From the NCBI GenBank assembly GCA_012934845.2, contig WNNJ02001620.1, forward strand, positions 1 to 64,000: a stretch of 64,000 nucleotides of DNA, written 5' to 3'. The notes beneath the pieces were generated by a model that saw only the letters and a list, made by a program, of their open reading frames with translations, was not told where the DNA came from and made no database searches. The translations under genes and the position numbers were made by a program. This stretch comes from Pomphorhynchus laevis (lineage: Eukaryota > Acanthocephala > Palaeacanthocephala > Echinorhynchida > Pomphorhynchidae). How positions within the stretch are numbered: position 1 is the first letter of the stretch; every line of letters begins with the position of its first letter. This document shows, in pieces, positions 43,031 to 56,003 of the stretch.

Positions 43031-44880
43031 TTTCATGTCAATTAACAAAAATCATTGATCACATCAAAATATTTTACCTTGACTTTTTTCCTTCCATCAA
43101 TAAACAACAATTTGCTATGTTCTCGTTTATACTCGACATTAATTTGTATTCTTATCTAGAAATAACATTTTGCAAGAATAGATATCAATTTAATTATTTT
43201 ACGACTTTAAAATGCATAGGACGCCGCTCATTTGTAAAATGCATTACATAATGAAATAAACAAAATAGGTGTAAAGAGAAAGGAAATATTTGTAATATTT
43301 AATATCATGTTAATAAATCTTCCAGTACAATAATGTAATAAAAACAGTATATGCTTGCTTATCATTCAACATTTGTAGTGTCAATAAAAAATTTTGAATT
43401 TAGATAAGTTGCATATAAAATAATATTCGCTAAAATGATATTTAAACCAGTTTAATTTTTTAATTTACGGTGAATTTTAAAAGAGATAGCAACAAGCACA
43501 TACATGTACAGTTTGTAAATTTACAAATTTTAATCCATCATTTTTAATTCTTAAAATTTAAGCAATAATAAATAGTCACGTCAGTAGAATGACAAAATAC
43601 ACTGTCGCTATATTTGAGTGCAATTTTGTAAATACTTGATACCTACTCATTTGTAACATTTACCTTTCGCTAAACCTGCCACAAACGACGTCTTAATTCT
43701 TCATAATAATTACATTTTAACAATTTAATTTAAACAAATGTACATTTTTATATATTTAAGTTTACTAAAACATCCTACTTGGCTCTCTAAAATACGTGTC
43801 TCAATGAAAACGTAAAAAGGTTGTTTATAGCCAAACATAATTGTCTTAATGAAAGTGAGACATAAGTGTTCCCAAGTTTTAGTTGTTTGTTAAATAATTT
43901 AAATATAAATACAAAAGGAAAAGCAGTATTAATCTCAGTTACGTACGTGAATTTGTAAGCGCAGAATATTAAGGAATACTAGAAACGTTTAACTCTCTAG
44001 CTATCAGGCAGTGAGCGGTTTTATTTGTTCATCACTTCAACTTATCCAATGCAATGAATTAATTTTTTTGAAACTAGAACAGTAAGGAACGAATGTGTAT
44101 AAATGCCAGAACAATTGAATGTTGCTATGAATGTGTTTTCTATCTTGCTTTAGGTGATATCACACTTCCTTTTAAATGCCTTTAGTTAAAATTGAGCAAC
44201 ATCTAACATTGTATTTTCTCAGTATCCTCACTGATTGCAGAATATGTGTTAATGATTTTAATTACATTGAAGATAACATTTTGTTATATCTGAGAGCTTA
44301 TATTTGAAAGTAGACCAAATAGCATTCACAGTCAGTAAATAACTATAGCATCATCAAAGAATGCTGCGGGTTAAAACGCTTCGATTAAAATTAGTACGCT
44401 GAAGCTCAGAAAAAAAAACGCTTTCATTTTTTTCAAAATCACCGTAAACACATCTTTTTAATATCTTTATGATATTTCCATAGAGTGTAATATTACCATT
44501 TTAAATCTGATATCGAAATATCGCAGTGCTACAAGTTTAAAATGCAAAATGAGTTCTACAAGTGCAAAATGTGTTTTTCTATGCTAGTATTCAATAATAC
44601 ATAATTTTTGTAAATTTTTATAAGAAAAAACGGGACAAAAATGTCAAAATCAGTTTGTTATTTATAATTTTATTGGAGAAATTTCTAAAAATTCAAAATG
44701 TTAAACTGTTAATTCGACGTTAACAAAAAATAAATCTGATACGGATTTTAAATGTCCTCTAAACTTTTTGGAGAAACTAGTATGAATGTATGACTTGTAA
44801 TGACATTTTTAACATGCTGAAGGTATCATAGTTAGTAAACAAGATATTGCGTCTGTTTAAAAATCTTGAATTTCGTCTTT

Positions 44881-45123
44881 TTAATTATTCCGGATTTTGG
44901 ACGCAACTTCTTTATCAATGCGGGAACTTAAAACGCTTTTGATATAATGAGAATACAGACATTTGGGAATATTTACAATTCGTATAACTACTTTGGCCAA
45001 GAAAAGTTTTGGGCCAATAAGCAGAGTGTTTTCTAAGTTTAATATGAAAGAGTTGTTAAACAATACATCAGAAATCGTAGATTTTTGCAAGGATCCCACA
45101 TTTTTTGGATTAAAATCGAACAA
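44881..45123 (-). CDS. Unrecognised 80-codon frame in the left arm
   Basis: On the minus strand it reads from FDFNPKNVGSLQKS to VASKIRNN, containing LIGPKLFLAKVVIRIVNIPK and CLYSHYIKS. The VRIVNIP-CLYSH part is shared with the right arm (about 58,527-58,580), but there it is out of frame or interrupted, and the middle is replaced by other sequence. No domain is recognised. It could be a decayed exon or chance. Confidence 0.25.
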   Translation of the reverse strand: MFDFNPKNVGSLQKSTISDVLFNNSFILNLENTLLIGPKLFLAKVVIRIVNIPKCLYSHYIKSVLSSRIDKEVASKIRNN

Positions 45124-47294
45124 TAGAATATTTCAATTCTTGCGACGATTTTTAAAATGTCTGAAACATTTATCCTTACAACGGTAATGGTTATATATTG
45201 AATGGAAGCATACAAGATGTCATTAGGATTTAATAAATTACTGCAATGAACATTGAAATCGCATGTTATCAACTTCAGGCTATGTGAACAAATGCTTATA
45301 AGAGGGTTGCAATATTAGAATTTTCTGATTTATAGTAAATACAAAAAAACTTTACAAGCTTTTCTGAAATATTTATCGTTACAGTAATGGCTTTTCATTG
45401 AATGAAACAGTTACTTTTTTACTACTCAAAAGTTGACTACGAGTTAATCATATCATCTTGATAAATTTTGATTTTGAATGTGCAAATCCTTTCAAACTTA
45501 GCAAGTCAATATAGAAACGCGTAATTTTCATTATTTTAATCATATTCACGATACTTTTAATTTAAAATTAAAATATATTTTCCGTGCTCACAATTAAATA
45601 CATTTACCTCAAAAAATAATCAATAAATTTATGAAAAGCGCTTGCAGATATACCAGACCAACTTGCAGTCAATTTGAACAGCAATAAATAGTTTTAATAA
45701 CATGATTTTTAATAGATTATCGAGGGAGTTAAAACATCAGGAGAAATAAAAAAATAAGAAATTATTGTTCACAAAATTTCGATGATTGCAGTCATCCTTC
45801 TCAAGTGTTTTTGTTTATTAATAGACCACATTACAAAACTATTGCAACATTTGAAAATGTTTGAACGATGATTTTCCTTTTTACATTCCTCTCATTGATT
45901 GAACATCCGATACTAATTTTACAAGTTCGAGACAGATTTTAGAAAAATCTAAACATTTGACTTATTTTTGACGATTTTAATATTCATTTGTTTTTCTTAT
46001 TTCTTATTTATTAATTTCTTACTTTATTTCTTTTTCTTATTTTCTCTATTTATAATTCCTCTCGATGTTCAATAATACAATAGTCCTTTTTTGAAAAAAT
46101 AACATCTTTTTAAAAAACATAGCACTTGAAAAAAAAGAACTACTACAAAAGTCAAAAATGTGTGAACAATTATTTCTTATTTTATATTTCCACTCGATGA
46201 CTTAATGTCATGTACAAAAAAGAAGACATCGAACGTATCATTGGACAATAAAATTTTTTTCTCAATGGAGGGATTTTTAAATATAAAGAATGACGAAATA
46301 TTAAAATACGAATCAAATTTTAATAGTTCAAGTAAATGGAATAAATTGACATACAGATTACAGTCTACATAATGATATAAGCAAAAAGTATAAGCTTTCT
46401 GTTGCTTTCAACAACAGAAAAGAGATTAATTAGATTTTTAAATCTGTGAACAATAAAACAATAATATTTGTATAGTAATTGTTAAGATTTTCAATTTTCA
46501 GACAAAATCACAACATTTAACTTATTTTTTCTGTTGTACTTTGATATAAAATTATGCATATTACAAAATATTTGAATGTTTTAACCTTTACACGTGTATA
46601 CGTTAGAACGAATATTATTTATCCTTCAATCTGTTCAAACACTATATTTCTTCTTAATAAATATACAATTACATAATCCAATTAATACACTTGATGATTG
46701 AAATATTCATCGTTGCAATATTAAGTATATAAAAGATCATTGGGTATAACACTCACCTTAGTTCTGACTGAAACCGATATACACTTTGTTATAAGTTTAT
46801 TGTATTCACTCTAATATCTAGTTCTTTTTAGATTTGTAAGAATCAAATATACTTAAGTTGTAAAATACTAGTTACCAGCTATTTATATCTTGTGTTATGA
46901 TTGCGACTTGTTTCTTTACTATTTATACATTTTGAGTGTGAATTAATCTACATTTTTAAACCAATCAACGTTTAGTATTTTTTTATGCACATGGCCATTT
47001 CCAAATCAAAATCGTTTTCTTAGAAACAAATATGGTCTTTTTTAATTGCATGTTTAACTAACTATGGTCAAAACTCGATGTCGTCAACTATTCATTTTTG
47101 AAATATGTAAAGATGAAATTGCATTTGAATCATGACATGGTGTTTAAATATAAAATATATTATTCATATTTAAATTTTGACAGTGCAAATCATTTGTTAA
47201 TACTATAATTGATGTTTTCAACAATGTATTTCTAAATGTATCATTTTAAATACATCGTATTAAATACATCGAAAACAAATTTTATCAAATACGT
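45124..47294. other. Inner part of the left arm, no gene seen
   Basis: AT-rich intron-like DNA with exact inverted counterpart at 56,004-58,180. A ~45-bp motif (ACGGTAATGG...TTCATTGAATG) occurs twice, near 45,180 and 45,380, and a diverged relative is near 54,800. A microsatellite-like run of TTATTTCTT words lies at 45,980-46,050. Confidence 0.5.
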
Positions 47295-47529
47295 GTAACG
47301 TTTTCATTGATCATTTAAAATGAAATACAAATGGAAGCTTTTTAGTCAACAGCACAAAACACGAAAAACTGTTTTGAAAGCAACAAGTAGTGTTTTATAA
47401 GCAATTCTGTAATGATTAAGTAATACTACAATCACCGCCGATCAGCATACGACAGTGGTCGTGTAACAAAGAAGCGGAACATCAATAAGTTGCATCTGCA
47501 TGGCGAAACGTTGCTTTGTGTTATTTGTA

Positions 47530-50500
47530 TTCGTTCATACATTACATCTCCTCTTCACCACGGCCAACTTGCTCCAAATCTTTCTGGTCGTGTGCGTTTT
47601 CTTTCGCTTTGTCTCAATACGGTCATAGCTTGATTCGAATCATTATGTGGTCCATTCTCTTGCTGCAGATTCGCATCGGTATTGCTGCCTAGTGTTTCTG
47701 TAACTATTTTCTCAGTGCTGGCCAAATTCTCCGCGGGTTGTTCTAGATCGTTCCTCGTTGCATCGTCAGCGTTTCTTTCTTTATCGTTCTTTTCATATGT
47801 GGTATCTGATGTCTCTATAGCTGGCCAATCAAACCCACTAACTACTTGTCTCTCGGTTTCCCTATATCTTCGTCGCAATTGATCGATGTGCCCGCGAATA
47901 TATCTACCATGGCATTCTACACACTACGTGGTCTCCGAAGTTCGTTCGACTATTATCCCTGATTTCCATTTTATTTTATTATTCGGTCTGTATCAAAATT
48001 CATCTCCCACCTGGAAAGCACGTGCTTTACAACGTCGGTCGTAATATTTCTTTTGTCGATTCTGACTTTCCATTGCAGTTACTCTCGCTGGTTGAATATG
48101 ATCCCACAGCGTAGACAAATTCCTTCCTATCATTAATCTTGCAGGTGTTTCCTTTGTTGAACAATGAATGGAATTTCTATAGCTCATGAGAAATTGCTGC
48201 AATCTTTTATTAACAGCGGCTCTTTCGCATCGTAAGTAAAGCACGCTGTTTGACTGTCTGCACCAACCTTTCTATCAATCCATTTGATTTTGGGTGATAT
48301 GGCGTGGTCAGCCGGTGGCGAATGTTGTTATTTTTCAAGAATGTTGTAAACAACGCTGATGTAAACGGAGGACCGTTGTCGGAGACGAGTTCAGCGGGAA
48401 CTCCCAATCGTGCAAATACTTCTCTCATTTTTGAAATTACCGTGTGCGCATGCAGTGACGCTATAGGTAATACTTCGGGCCATTTACTTGCCGCACACTG
48501 CATCAACAGATAATATTGTTCCTTGACCGGACCAGCAAAATCGACATGCACTCTTTCCCACGGACTACTAGTAATTGGCCAATTCTGTAGTGGGTAGTCC
48601 GGTGGAGTATTTCTAGATTTCTGGCATTCAGGGCAATGGAGCACGTATTTTTCGACCTCTTCTGACAATTTAGGCCACCATACATATGTTCTCGCTAAAC
48701 TTTTCATTGCCACAATTCCAGGGTGTCCTAGATGAATATGATCTAATGTCTTCTTCCGAAGTTCTGAAGGAATTACAATCCTTCCCAAACACATTACCGC
48801 CCCTGATTCTATGGATAGATCTTGCGCATGACTCTGATACGCCTTCAAATGTGTAGGCATTGTTGTTGTATTTTGCGTCCGATAATGTTTTCTTTATTAA
48901 ATCCCAGCTTTCTTCATGACTAGTATCCCACCGCCATCGTGTGTTCTTGCCCGTAAGATTATATAAGTCTATGCAACTCCATCTCAGTCGTGGTAAAAAT
49001 CTGTCCAGAAAGGAAACTGCGCCTAAGAAGGATCTTAATTGTGTTTTATTCTGCGGGCGTTCCATATTTTGAATTGCCGTTATCTTTGACGGTGATGGTA
49101 ATATCTGATTTTGCTCTAACTGGTGGCCAAGGAAGTCAATCTTCTCCTTATAAAAAACGCACTTGTCAGACCTAATGTGAATATTCGTCTTCATCACTCT
49201 ATGTAATTGCAACATATGTTCCTCCTTTGTATGCGTTCCGATCAAAATATCGTCTAAGTACGTGGCCACTCCATTAATTCCCATCATCAAATTGGACATA
49301 TATCTTTGAAAAATAGCTGGACTAATCGACAATCCGAATGGCAACCGTTGATACCGATAGAAACCTAATGGTGTTGATACCGTGAGTAAATGCCTACATT
49401 CTTCCGACACCTCCATTTGCAAATATGCATCTCTGAGGTCGATTTTCGAGTACCAGTGAAATACTGCAATGGTCAGCATTATTGAGTCAAAGGTTGGCAT
49501 TTCATACGACTCAATCGACAGGAATGGGTTAATAGTTACTCGAAAATCCGTACAAATCCGTATGTTGCCATCTTTCTTACGAACTATAACAAGCGGCGTA
49601 GACCATTCAATGTTGTCGCGATCGGCATGCACTGGCTCCAAAATTTCCTCTTTGCACAACCGTTCAATTTCGGCGATCGTCTTATCTTTAAGCGATATGA
49701 GAATTCTTCTGTTGGGCACTATGCGTGGCGATGCCTGTCTGCTGATTACAATCTTTGCCTTGAAACCTTTGATAGCTCCAACGCGGGTTTCAAACAGATG
49801 CGCGAATGGTTGTAAAATTTCTCGGATTGCTTGCTGGCTTAGATCTTCTTGAATCTGTTTAATATGAACTACACTTGGCCATTCCAAATTAAATGCTTTG
49901 ATCCAGGGGTCGACCGAACAACGCATGATTGTCGGTGTTAATGACTTTTACCTCCAAATTTGCTGTCTTATTATTTAACTCTACCGATACCTGGCATCTT
50001 CCTAATGTGCGTATTTTGTCGCCAGTGTAGCTTCTTAGCCACCTTGCTGAAATCAGACTAGGACATTTCAACTGGTTCAAAACTGAACTTGGTACCGTTG
50101 ATACTGCTGCTCCCGTGCCATATTCCATGGCTACTTCTAGGCCATTCAACTTTACTATAATTTGAGGGTAGTCTTCTCCTCTATTTATTTCATTAATTTC
50201 CTGATGATGTATCCTCAATTGAGCAATTCCCAGTTTGTCGTCCTCTTGAAAATCGTCTTCTATAAGGTCGTGTACGACTCGAGTACTATTACGAGATCGG
50301 CAACATCGTGCGTAATGCCCTTTTCGGTTAAATTTGTAACATTTACCATCTCTTGCCACACATTTCGCATTCGGTAGATGCACCAACCCACAACGATTGC
50401 ATTTGGTTCTTTGTGGATCTTTGTCATTTGATGCACGTCATTCTCGAATGATTTGTGTTGCGCACTATCGTTTCGTTGGAACAACATTGTAGTGGCTCGA

Positions 50501-51180
50501 GTCATCTCAAATGTAGTGGCTATATTAATGACCTCGTCCAACGTCGGATTTGGGAGACGAAGTGCTGACCTTCTGACTTCTTCGTGAGGTGTGCGTGCGA
50601 TAATCAAGTCTCTTAACCGCTCGTCTACCGCTTGGGCCTCGTTTTCTATAGTAGGAGAGAAGAAGCGGCATTTGTTAGCTAGACCTTTGGCTTCTGCGAT
50701 CCACTGTGCATAATTCTGCCCCGGCTTCATATCGATCGTTGCTAATTCGTATCGCGCTGCTACAATATAAACTGTCTTCCGGTAATGACGGTCTAGCGTT
50801 TCAACAATGCGAGTGTAAGTTGTGTTTTCTTCAGCAATCGTAGGTATTAATTTCTTGAGCAGCCCATATGCTTGTGGTCCAATAGATGCTAGTAGAATCT
50901 CTTTCCGATCTTTATCGTCCATATATTTCATAGCGTGCACGTGATGCATAAATTGGCCATAATATCCGGACCATGGTTCTTCATCTTCAAAAAATTTTCG
51001 AAATAATACCGGTTGGCTTTTTCAGTTTCCTTGTCTATCTTCTAACAACGTCTTCATAGTCTGCATGAGTGTTTTGTTTTCTTCAGCTTGCTTCCACAAC
51101 AATGATAAGAGCTCACCCTTACTGGGTATCTCGCAAGTTATTAATATTTCAATTGTAGCATTTACTGCCTAGTCATATCA
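47530..51180 (-). mobile_element. Ty3/gypsy-type LTR retrotransposon fossil
   Basis: A minus-strand element in the usual Ty3/gypsy order: gag with a zinc knuckle (about 50,260-51,170), protease (about 49,900-50,260), reverse transcriptase (about 48,900-49,900) and integrase (about 47,990-48,860), followed by a short downstream tail. It is broken, with several breaks (roughly four to six). The coding blocks are still easily recognised, so it is of moderate rather than great age. I found no convincing pair of LTRs. It occupies the centre of the large inverted repeat and has no counterpart in either arm, so it probably arrived in, or came with, the central segment only. Confidence 0.8.
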
Positions 51181-51864
51181 ACTAAGAATCACTAATTTTA
51201 ATAAATAAATTTGGGTAAAAGTAAAGAAAGCAGCTAATTCGTTTTCATTAATATCACAACGAATATGGATATCCAATTTTATTTTCTATATTCCAACTTG
51301 AGAACTAAAAATATAAAAATTGAGAACTTGAGAACTTAGAATGTAAAAATTGTTCACTCATTAGTGGAGAGAGTGCAATTATTTTTATAAAAGTTCAAAT
51401 TTTCTAATGCTAACTGCTATTATCCTCAGGACAAAATTATTAAAAATTCAATACGAAATCAAAGTATAAATCATGACGCAGCAAATCAAAGTGATCAAAA
51501 TTCTATTATAGAATCATGCATACCACAGCGTAGTAGATAAAACAACCAGATGTGCTCCTTTTTGTTAAAACAAAAAATTAAACACTGAAAATAGACAAGT
51601 TACAAAATAAAACAAATAATTTTGATGACTTCTTCTGCACACGACTTTAATCCAATCTATACGCCAACAACAGAACGCTACATTTCATAATTAATGAACC
51701 TCTTCAGTTACTGATCCAATACCTACGTTTGACGTTTCGGTTCTTTTTACGTTGACTAAAGTTTACTAGACTTGTTTGATTTATTAACATTTAGATTCAA
51801 TGAAAGAATTTCGTCTTATATTTTGCAAATTGAAATCATTACTGATTTCAAATTAAATCAGCGT
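51181..51864. other. AT-rich spacer, no gene seen
   Basis: Lies between the LTR fossil and the tandem repeat. No frame or homology to other parts of the window was noticed. Confidence 0.4.
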
Positions 51865-52580
51865 TGATAGGGAAAGATTGAAAACTTACATATTTTGTAC
51901 GAAATGAAACAAATAATGCTTTTAATCACAATAATATTGAAATTAAAAAAACTAATCAAGGTTTTTTTATCAAGTCCAACGGGTTGCCTGCAAGATTAGA
52001 TGTCTAAAAACCGGCGGACCTTTTCGATTCAAAACTACTTAATCTCCATATCGGAAAGATAGGGAAAGATTGAAAACTTACCTATTTTTTTGCGAAATGA
52101 AACAAATAATACTTATAAACACAATAATATTTAAATAATAAAAACTAATCAAAGATTTTTTCTCAAGTCCTACGGGTTGCCTGCGAAATTGAATGTCTAA
52201 AAATCGGGGGACCGTTTCGATTCAAAACAACCTAATCTCCAAATTGGAAAGATAGGGAAAGATTGAAAACACTCCTATTTTGTGCGAAATGAAAAAAATA
52301 ATACTTACAATCACAATAATATTAAAATTAAAAGAAAATCAGAGATTTTTTCTCAAGTCCTATGGGTTGGCTGCGAGATTGGATGTCTAAAAACCGGCGG
52401 ACATTTTCGATTCAAAACTACCTAATCTCCATATCCGAAAGATAGGGAAAGATTGAAAACCTACCTATTTTTTGCGAAATGAAACAAATAATACTTATAA
52501 ACACAATAATATTTAAATAAAAAAACTAATCAAAGATTTTTTCTCAAGTCCTACGGGTTGCCTGCGAAATTGAATGTCTA
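51865..52580 (+). repeat. ~190-bp tandem repeat built partly from LINE sequence (left inner arm)
   Basis: Units start with GATAGGGAAAGATTGAAAAC at 51,865, 52,058, 52,251 and 52,441 (periods 193, 193 and 190), the last partial. Each unit has about 110 bp of non-LINE DNA and about 80 bp derived from Jockey-type ORF2, in scrambled order: the SLGLPAR codons (TCAAGTCC..CGGGTTGCCTGC) come before the LRPISIQN..LISI codons. The three full units match one to one, in inverted orientation, those at 55,130-55,670, sharing unit-specific variants. Confidence 0.85.
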
Positions 52581-52611
52581 ATTCGAAATTAAGTCATCGA
52601 GTGGAAATATA

Positions 52612-53193
52612 GTTAAAAATAAGTTAAATGTTGTGATTTTGTCTGAAAATTGAAAATCTTAACAATTACTATACAAATATTATTGTTTTATTGTTCACAG
52701 ATTTAAAAATCTAATTAATCTCTTTTCTGTTGTTGAAAGCAACAGAAAGCTTATACTTTTTGCTTATATCATCATGTAGACTGTAATCTGTATGTCAATT
52801 TATTCCATTTACTTGAACTATTAAAATTTGATTCGTATTTTAATATTTCGTCATTCTTTATATTTAAAAATCCCTCCATTGAGAAAAAAATTTTATTGTC
52901 CAATGATACGTTCGATGTCTTCTTTTTTGTACATGACATTAAGTCATCGAGTGGAAATATAAAATAAGAAATAATTGTTCACACATTTTTGACTTTTGTA
53001 GTAGTTCTTTTTTCAAGTGCTATGTTTTTTAAAAAGATGTTTTTTTTCAAAAAAGGACTATAGTATTATTGAACATCGAGAGGAATTATAAATAGAGAAA
53101 ATAAGAAAATAAAATAAAGTAAGAAATTAATAAATAAGAAATAAGAAAAACAAATGAATATTAAAATCGTCAAAAATAAGTCAAATGTTTAGA
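52612..53193 (+). repeat. Displaced block of arm sequence (belongs to copy D)
   Basis: Matches 56,786-57,366 in the same orientation and about 45,960-46,540 inverted. It ends at AAATGTTTAGAAATTT, beyond which comes the zinc-finger remnant instead of the rest of the intron. The ~6.8 kb that separates these two parts in the right arm is missing here. Confidence 0.85.
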
Positions 53194-53199
53194 AATTTT

Positions 53200-53990
53200 A
53201 ACATTGTTGTTTTGTTGTCTGATGACCAACTAAAATGTTAAAACATGCTGCTTGTCCTTCAGATGATCGACCGTTTTAATGTGTAGTTTGTTTTTTTTAA
53301 CGCATTGTTAGAGTAGAAACTTTCAAAACACTTAAAGCGGGTTCAGACGAAATTTCCAAATCCATACAAAAAACAATTCACTCCTTATGTTAGCAAATCA
53401 AAAATGCCCAAATACCAAGCAGATGTTTGAAGTGTGGAATTTGATCAATCAGATCTCAAAATTTGACTATTTCAAAACAGCATTGATATCGTGTGATTAC
53501 GAACTTTAAATTTGATTTTTGCAAATTGCTCAATGAAAATGTATAAATGACAAATGTTCTTCGATTGTAAAAATTTATAACGTATTTTTTGTTTTGTTAC
53601 AAAGACAATAAAACTTTGATTTAAATATTTACTGTTTTTAAAATTGATCTTTAATACAAAACTTTTTTAAAGTATTTATTTGAATGATCAAATATCAAAG
53701 AACCATTTATGAACGTGTCATTTTTTTAAATTTCGATATTTATTCATAACATAATAGAAAATGCTTACAAACAGCAACTTTCGCATTGTTTACGTAACAA
53801 CAAAAATGCTCTGATCAGTATTTGAAAGAAAATATTTATAAAAAATATAATTATCAATTTTTTATGATTTTCATTGAATGCTTCAAATAGTTTCTGTACA
53901 TCCCAACCAGGAATATACAAGAAAAAAGCAGTTGTGTTACTGATGAAGATACTTGATTGCAAAAGAATATGGTAAAAAACAGATAAAAGA
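53200..53990 (+). pseudogene. Zinc-finger remnant, copy D (fingers 3-4, tail and 3' flank)
   Basis: Plus-strand homologue of the last third of the B exon. It covers the finger-3 region (GACCAAC..ATGTTAAAACATGCTGC), the linker (CAGATGATCGACCGTTTT), the finger-4 end (TTCAAAACACTTAAAGCGGG), the basic tail and the 3' flank to about 53,990. Stops and indels are common and the stop codon itself is altered. It is fused upstream to a piece of intron (52,612-53,193), so it is a rearranged pseudogene. It has the same orientation as copy C. Confidence 0.8.
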
Positions 53991-54959
53991 GAGCATATAA
54001 TAGACTTGTTAACTTTTGCTATTTAAGAAAGGTGTCGACACAAAGTCGTTCGTCTGTCTAGAATTATTCAATTTCATCGTTTTGATTTTTATGTATTTGG
54101 TGTAGAACATCACGCGCATCATAGTATAACTTTATATTATTACATCCGTTTTCGATTTAAGATAGTTAGTATCCATCAATGCCACTTTGATCAATTCGAA
54201 TTCATTATCGTGTTGCTCTGTAGATCACAAATTTGATTTTTTACTTGTAACATTATATAGCACATCAATTGTAATCATCATTTCCTTAACAGTGTGCATT
54301 ATTACATTTCCGAAAGGCACAATCTATAGACGCGTAATCACAATAATTAACGCTTTTGTTCAACAATAGTTTTATTGATTATCAGTAAAAGCTTATGCAA
54401 TAATCGGTTAATGGAAAACAAATACTGAAATGCTACCGACATGGAAAACTATGAGAACGGCATTTTAAAATCAATTAAAATGTTCAATAGAAATGTTAAT
54501 AACGATTGGTATCTTTTAATTGGTTTTTGTGACTACTTATTGTTTGGCGTTAAAAGCTTTAAAGTATCAAAACGTGTGAAATGGTCTGTTTAGAATTAGA
54601 ACTTCCGACAAATATCCAGATGTTATGTACTCATTTATTCGTTGAGCCAAATATGTTGAACCAGTACACACATTTCAGCACAAACTTTACATCAGTAAAC
54701 TTATGCTTACAAAAATTTAAAATTGATTACAAACGATTTGATTTTTCGTTGCGATAATGCATTAAACTCTTATGACATCGTGTAAGATTCCATTCAATAT
54801 GAAACCATTACCGTTATAACAATGAATATTTTAAAATAGCATGTTAATTATAAGTTGCAAATATTTATAAATGATGTAAATTGCTTTTTATAAATATTCA
54901 TTTTGATGGCCTCTTTGTTGTATTTGATGGAATACATTGATTGAATACATCAGTAAGCT
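53991..54959. other. AT-rich spacer, no gene recognised
   Basis: A 60-codon frame at 54,187-54,369 is hydrophobic (HYSTSIVIIISLTVCIITF-like) but unsupported. Near 54,740-54,840 there is a diverged copy of the motif CATTCAATAT..AACCATTACCGTT that also occurs in the arms (58,100 and 45,200). Confidence 0.4.
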
Positions 54960-55150
54960 GATGATTGTGGTATTTTATAAAATCGATGCACTTCACCTAT
55001 TGCTAAATAGGTCGAGCAACTCGTTGCTGAAAAGCTGCTGGGATTTAATTACGACTAAATAAATAATAGCGAGTTTTACGTGCAAGCGTTGTTCCGATAT
55101 GGAGATAAGGTAGTTCTGAATCGAAACGGTCCGCAGATTTTTAGACATCC
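54960..55150 (-). mobile_element. Jockey-type LINE ORF2 fragment
   Basis: The minus strand reads VSIQNYLISISEQRLHVKL and continues with decayed FHGFVKGRS-GEVHRF-like codons to about 54,960. This corresponds to the stretch just before RT motif A of the LINE family in the left half of the window. It is the LINE source from which the adjacent tandem repeat units took their 80-bp segment. Confidence 0.7.
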
Positions 55151-55670
55151 AATCTTGCAGCCAACCCATAGGACTTGAGAAAAAACTTTGATTTTTTTTC
55201 AATTTTAATATTTTTGTGATTATAAGTATTATTTGTTTCATTTCGCACAAAATAGGTAAGTTTTCAATCTTTCCCTATCTTTCCAATTTGGAGATTAGGT
55301 TGTTTTGAATCTAAACGGTCCCTGATTTTTAGACATTCAATTTCGCAGGAAACCCGTAGTACTTGAGAAAAATCTTTGATTAGATTTTTTATTTAAATAT
55401 TATTGTGTTTATAAGTATTATTTGTTTCATTTCGCAAAAAAAAGGTAAGTTTTCAATCTTTCCCTATCTTTCCGATATGGAGATTAAGTAGTTTTGAATC
55501 GAAAAGGTCCGCCGGTTTTTAGACATCTAATCTTGCAGGCAACCCGTTGGACATGATAAAAAAAACTTGATTAGTTTTTTAATTTCAATATTATTGTGAT
55601 TAAAAGTATTATTTGTTTCATTTCGTACAAAATATGTAAGTTTTCAATCTTTCCCTATCAGTTTGCAGTT
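55130..55670 (-). repeat. ~190-bp tandem repeat (right inner arm)
   Basis: The reverse complement of the left set: TTTTCAATCTTTCCCTATC occurs at 55,262, 55,451 and 55,641. Three units match those at 51,865-52,440 in order. Unlike the left set, the innermost unit runs on into longer LINE sequence (54,960-55,150), so this side preserves the original boundary. Confidence 0.85.
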
Positions 55671-56003
55671 TGCTTATAGATATGATCAAAAACGTGTATT
55701 ATAGTCAGAAAATTTTAATTGTAACAATAACAGGACAATAATATAAACCTAAAATTTGGAAGCAAACTATAGATTACTAGCATTAAAATACTCATTAATT
55801 TCGAAAGATTTCATATTTAAGGTTGGGTTTGGAATTGAAAGGATGCCGCATTCAGATTACCTGTTAATTTTTTGCTTGAGAAATTGGCTGTAAAATATTT
55901 TGACGAATAAAATATAAAAATTTACTTAAGTTCAGATAAACATTTTTTAATAATCATATTGACTAAAGAAACAGCTAGCAGTATTTTAATTTGCTTTCAA
56001 ATT
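55671..56003. other. Spacer before the right arm, no gene seen
   Basis: AT-rich and unlike the sequence flanking the left inner arm. It marks the asymmetric part of the palindrome centre. Confidence 0.4.

Larger units (their letters stand above)
39296..47294. repeat. Left arm of the large inverted repeat (intron-like DNA)
   Basis: Reads as the reverse complement of 56,004-63,696 at an estimated mid-90s percent identity, with indels. The inner end is sharp: homology stops at CAAATACGT (47,294 / 56,004). The arm continues outward through the zinc-finger exon (38,371-39,295), which is matched by the start of copy C until the window ends. Only the 154-bp exon (40,663-40,816) looks coding. Short open frames that are preserved between arms (42,220-42,474 and 43,003-43,251 on plus) are AT-rich and best explained by the duplication itself. 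Confidence 0.9.

Noticed and set aside
41877-43060. Promoter elements and TATA boxes
   Set aside because: TATA-like words are everywhere in DNA this AT-rich. None stands at a supported transcription start.
42220-43251. Open frames of 84 and 82 codons preserved in both arms (also 59,779-60,770)
   Set aside because: They are AT-rich, lack any domain, and run opposite to the gene. Identity between arms is explained by the duplication as a whole, not by coding constraint.
47300-51700. A pair of LTRs around the Ty3/gypsy fossil
   Set aside because: No matching direct repeats could be found by eye in the two flanks.
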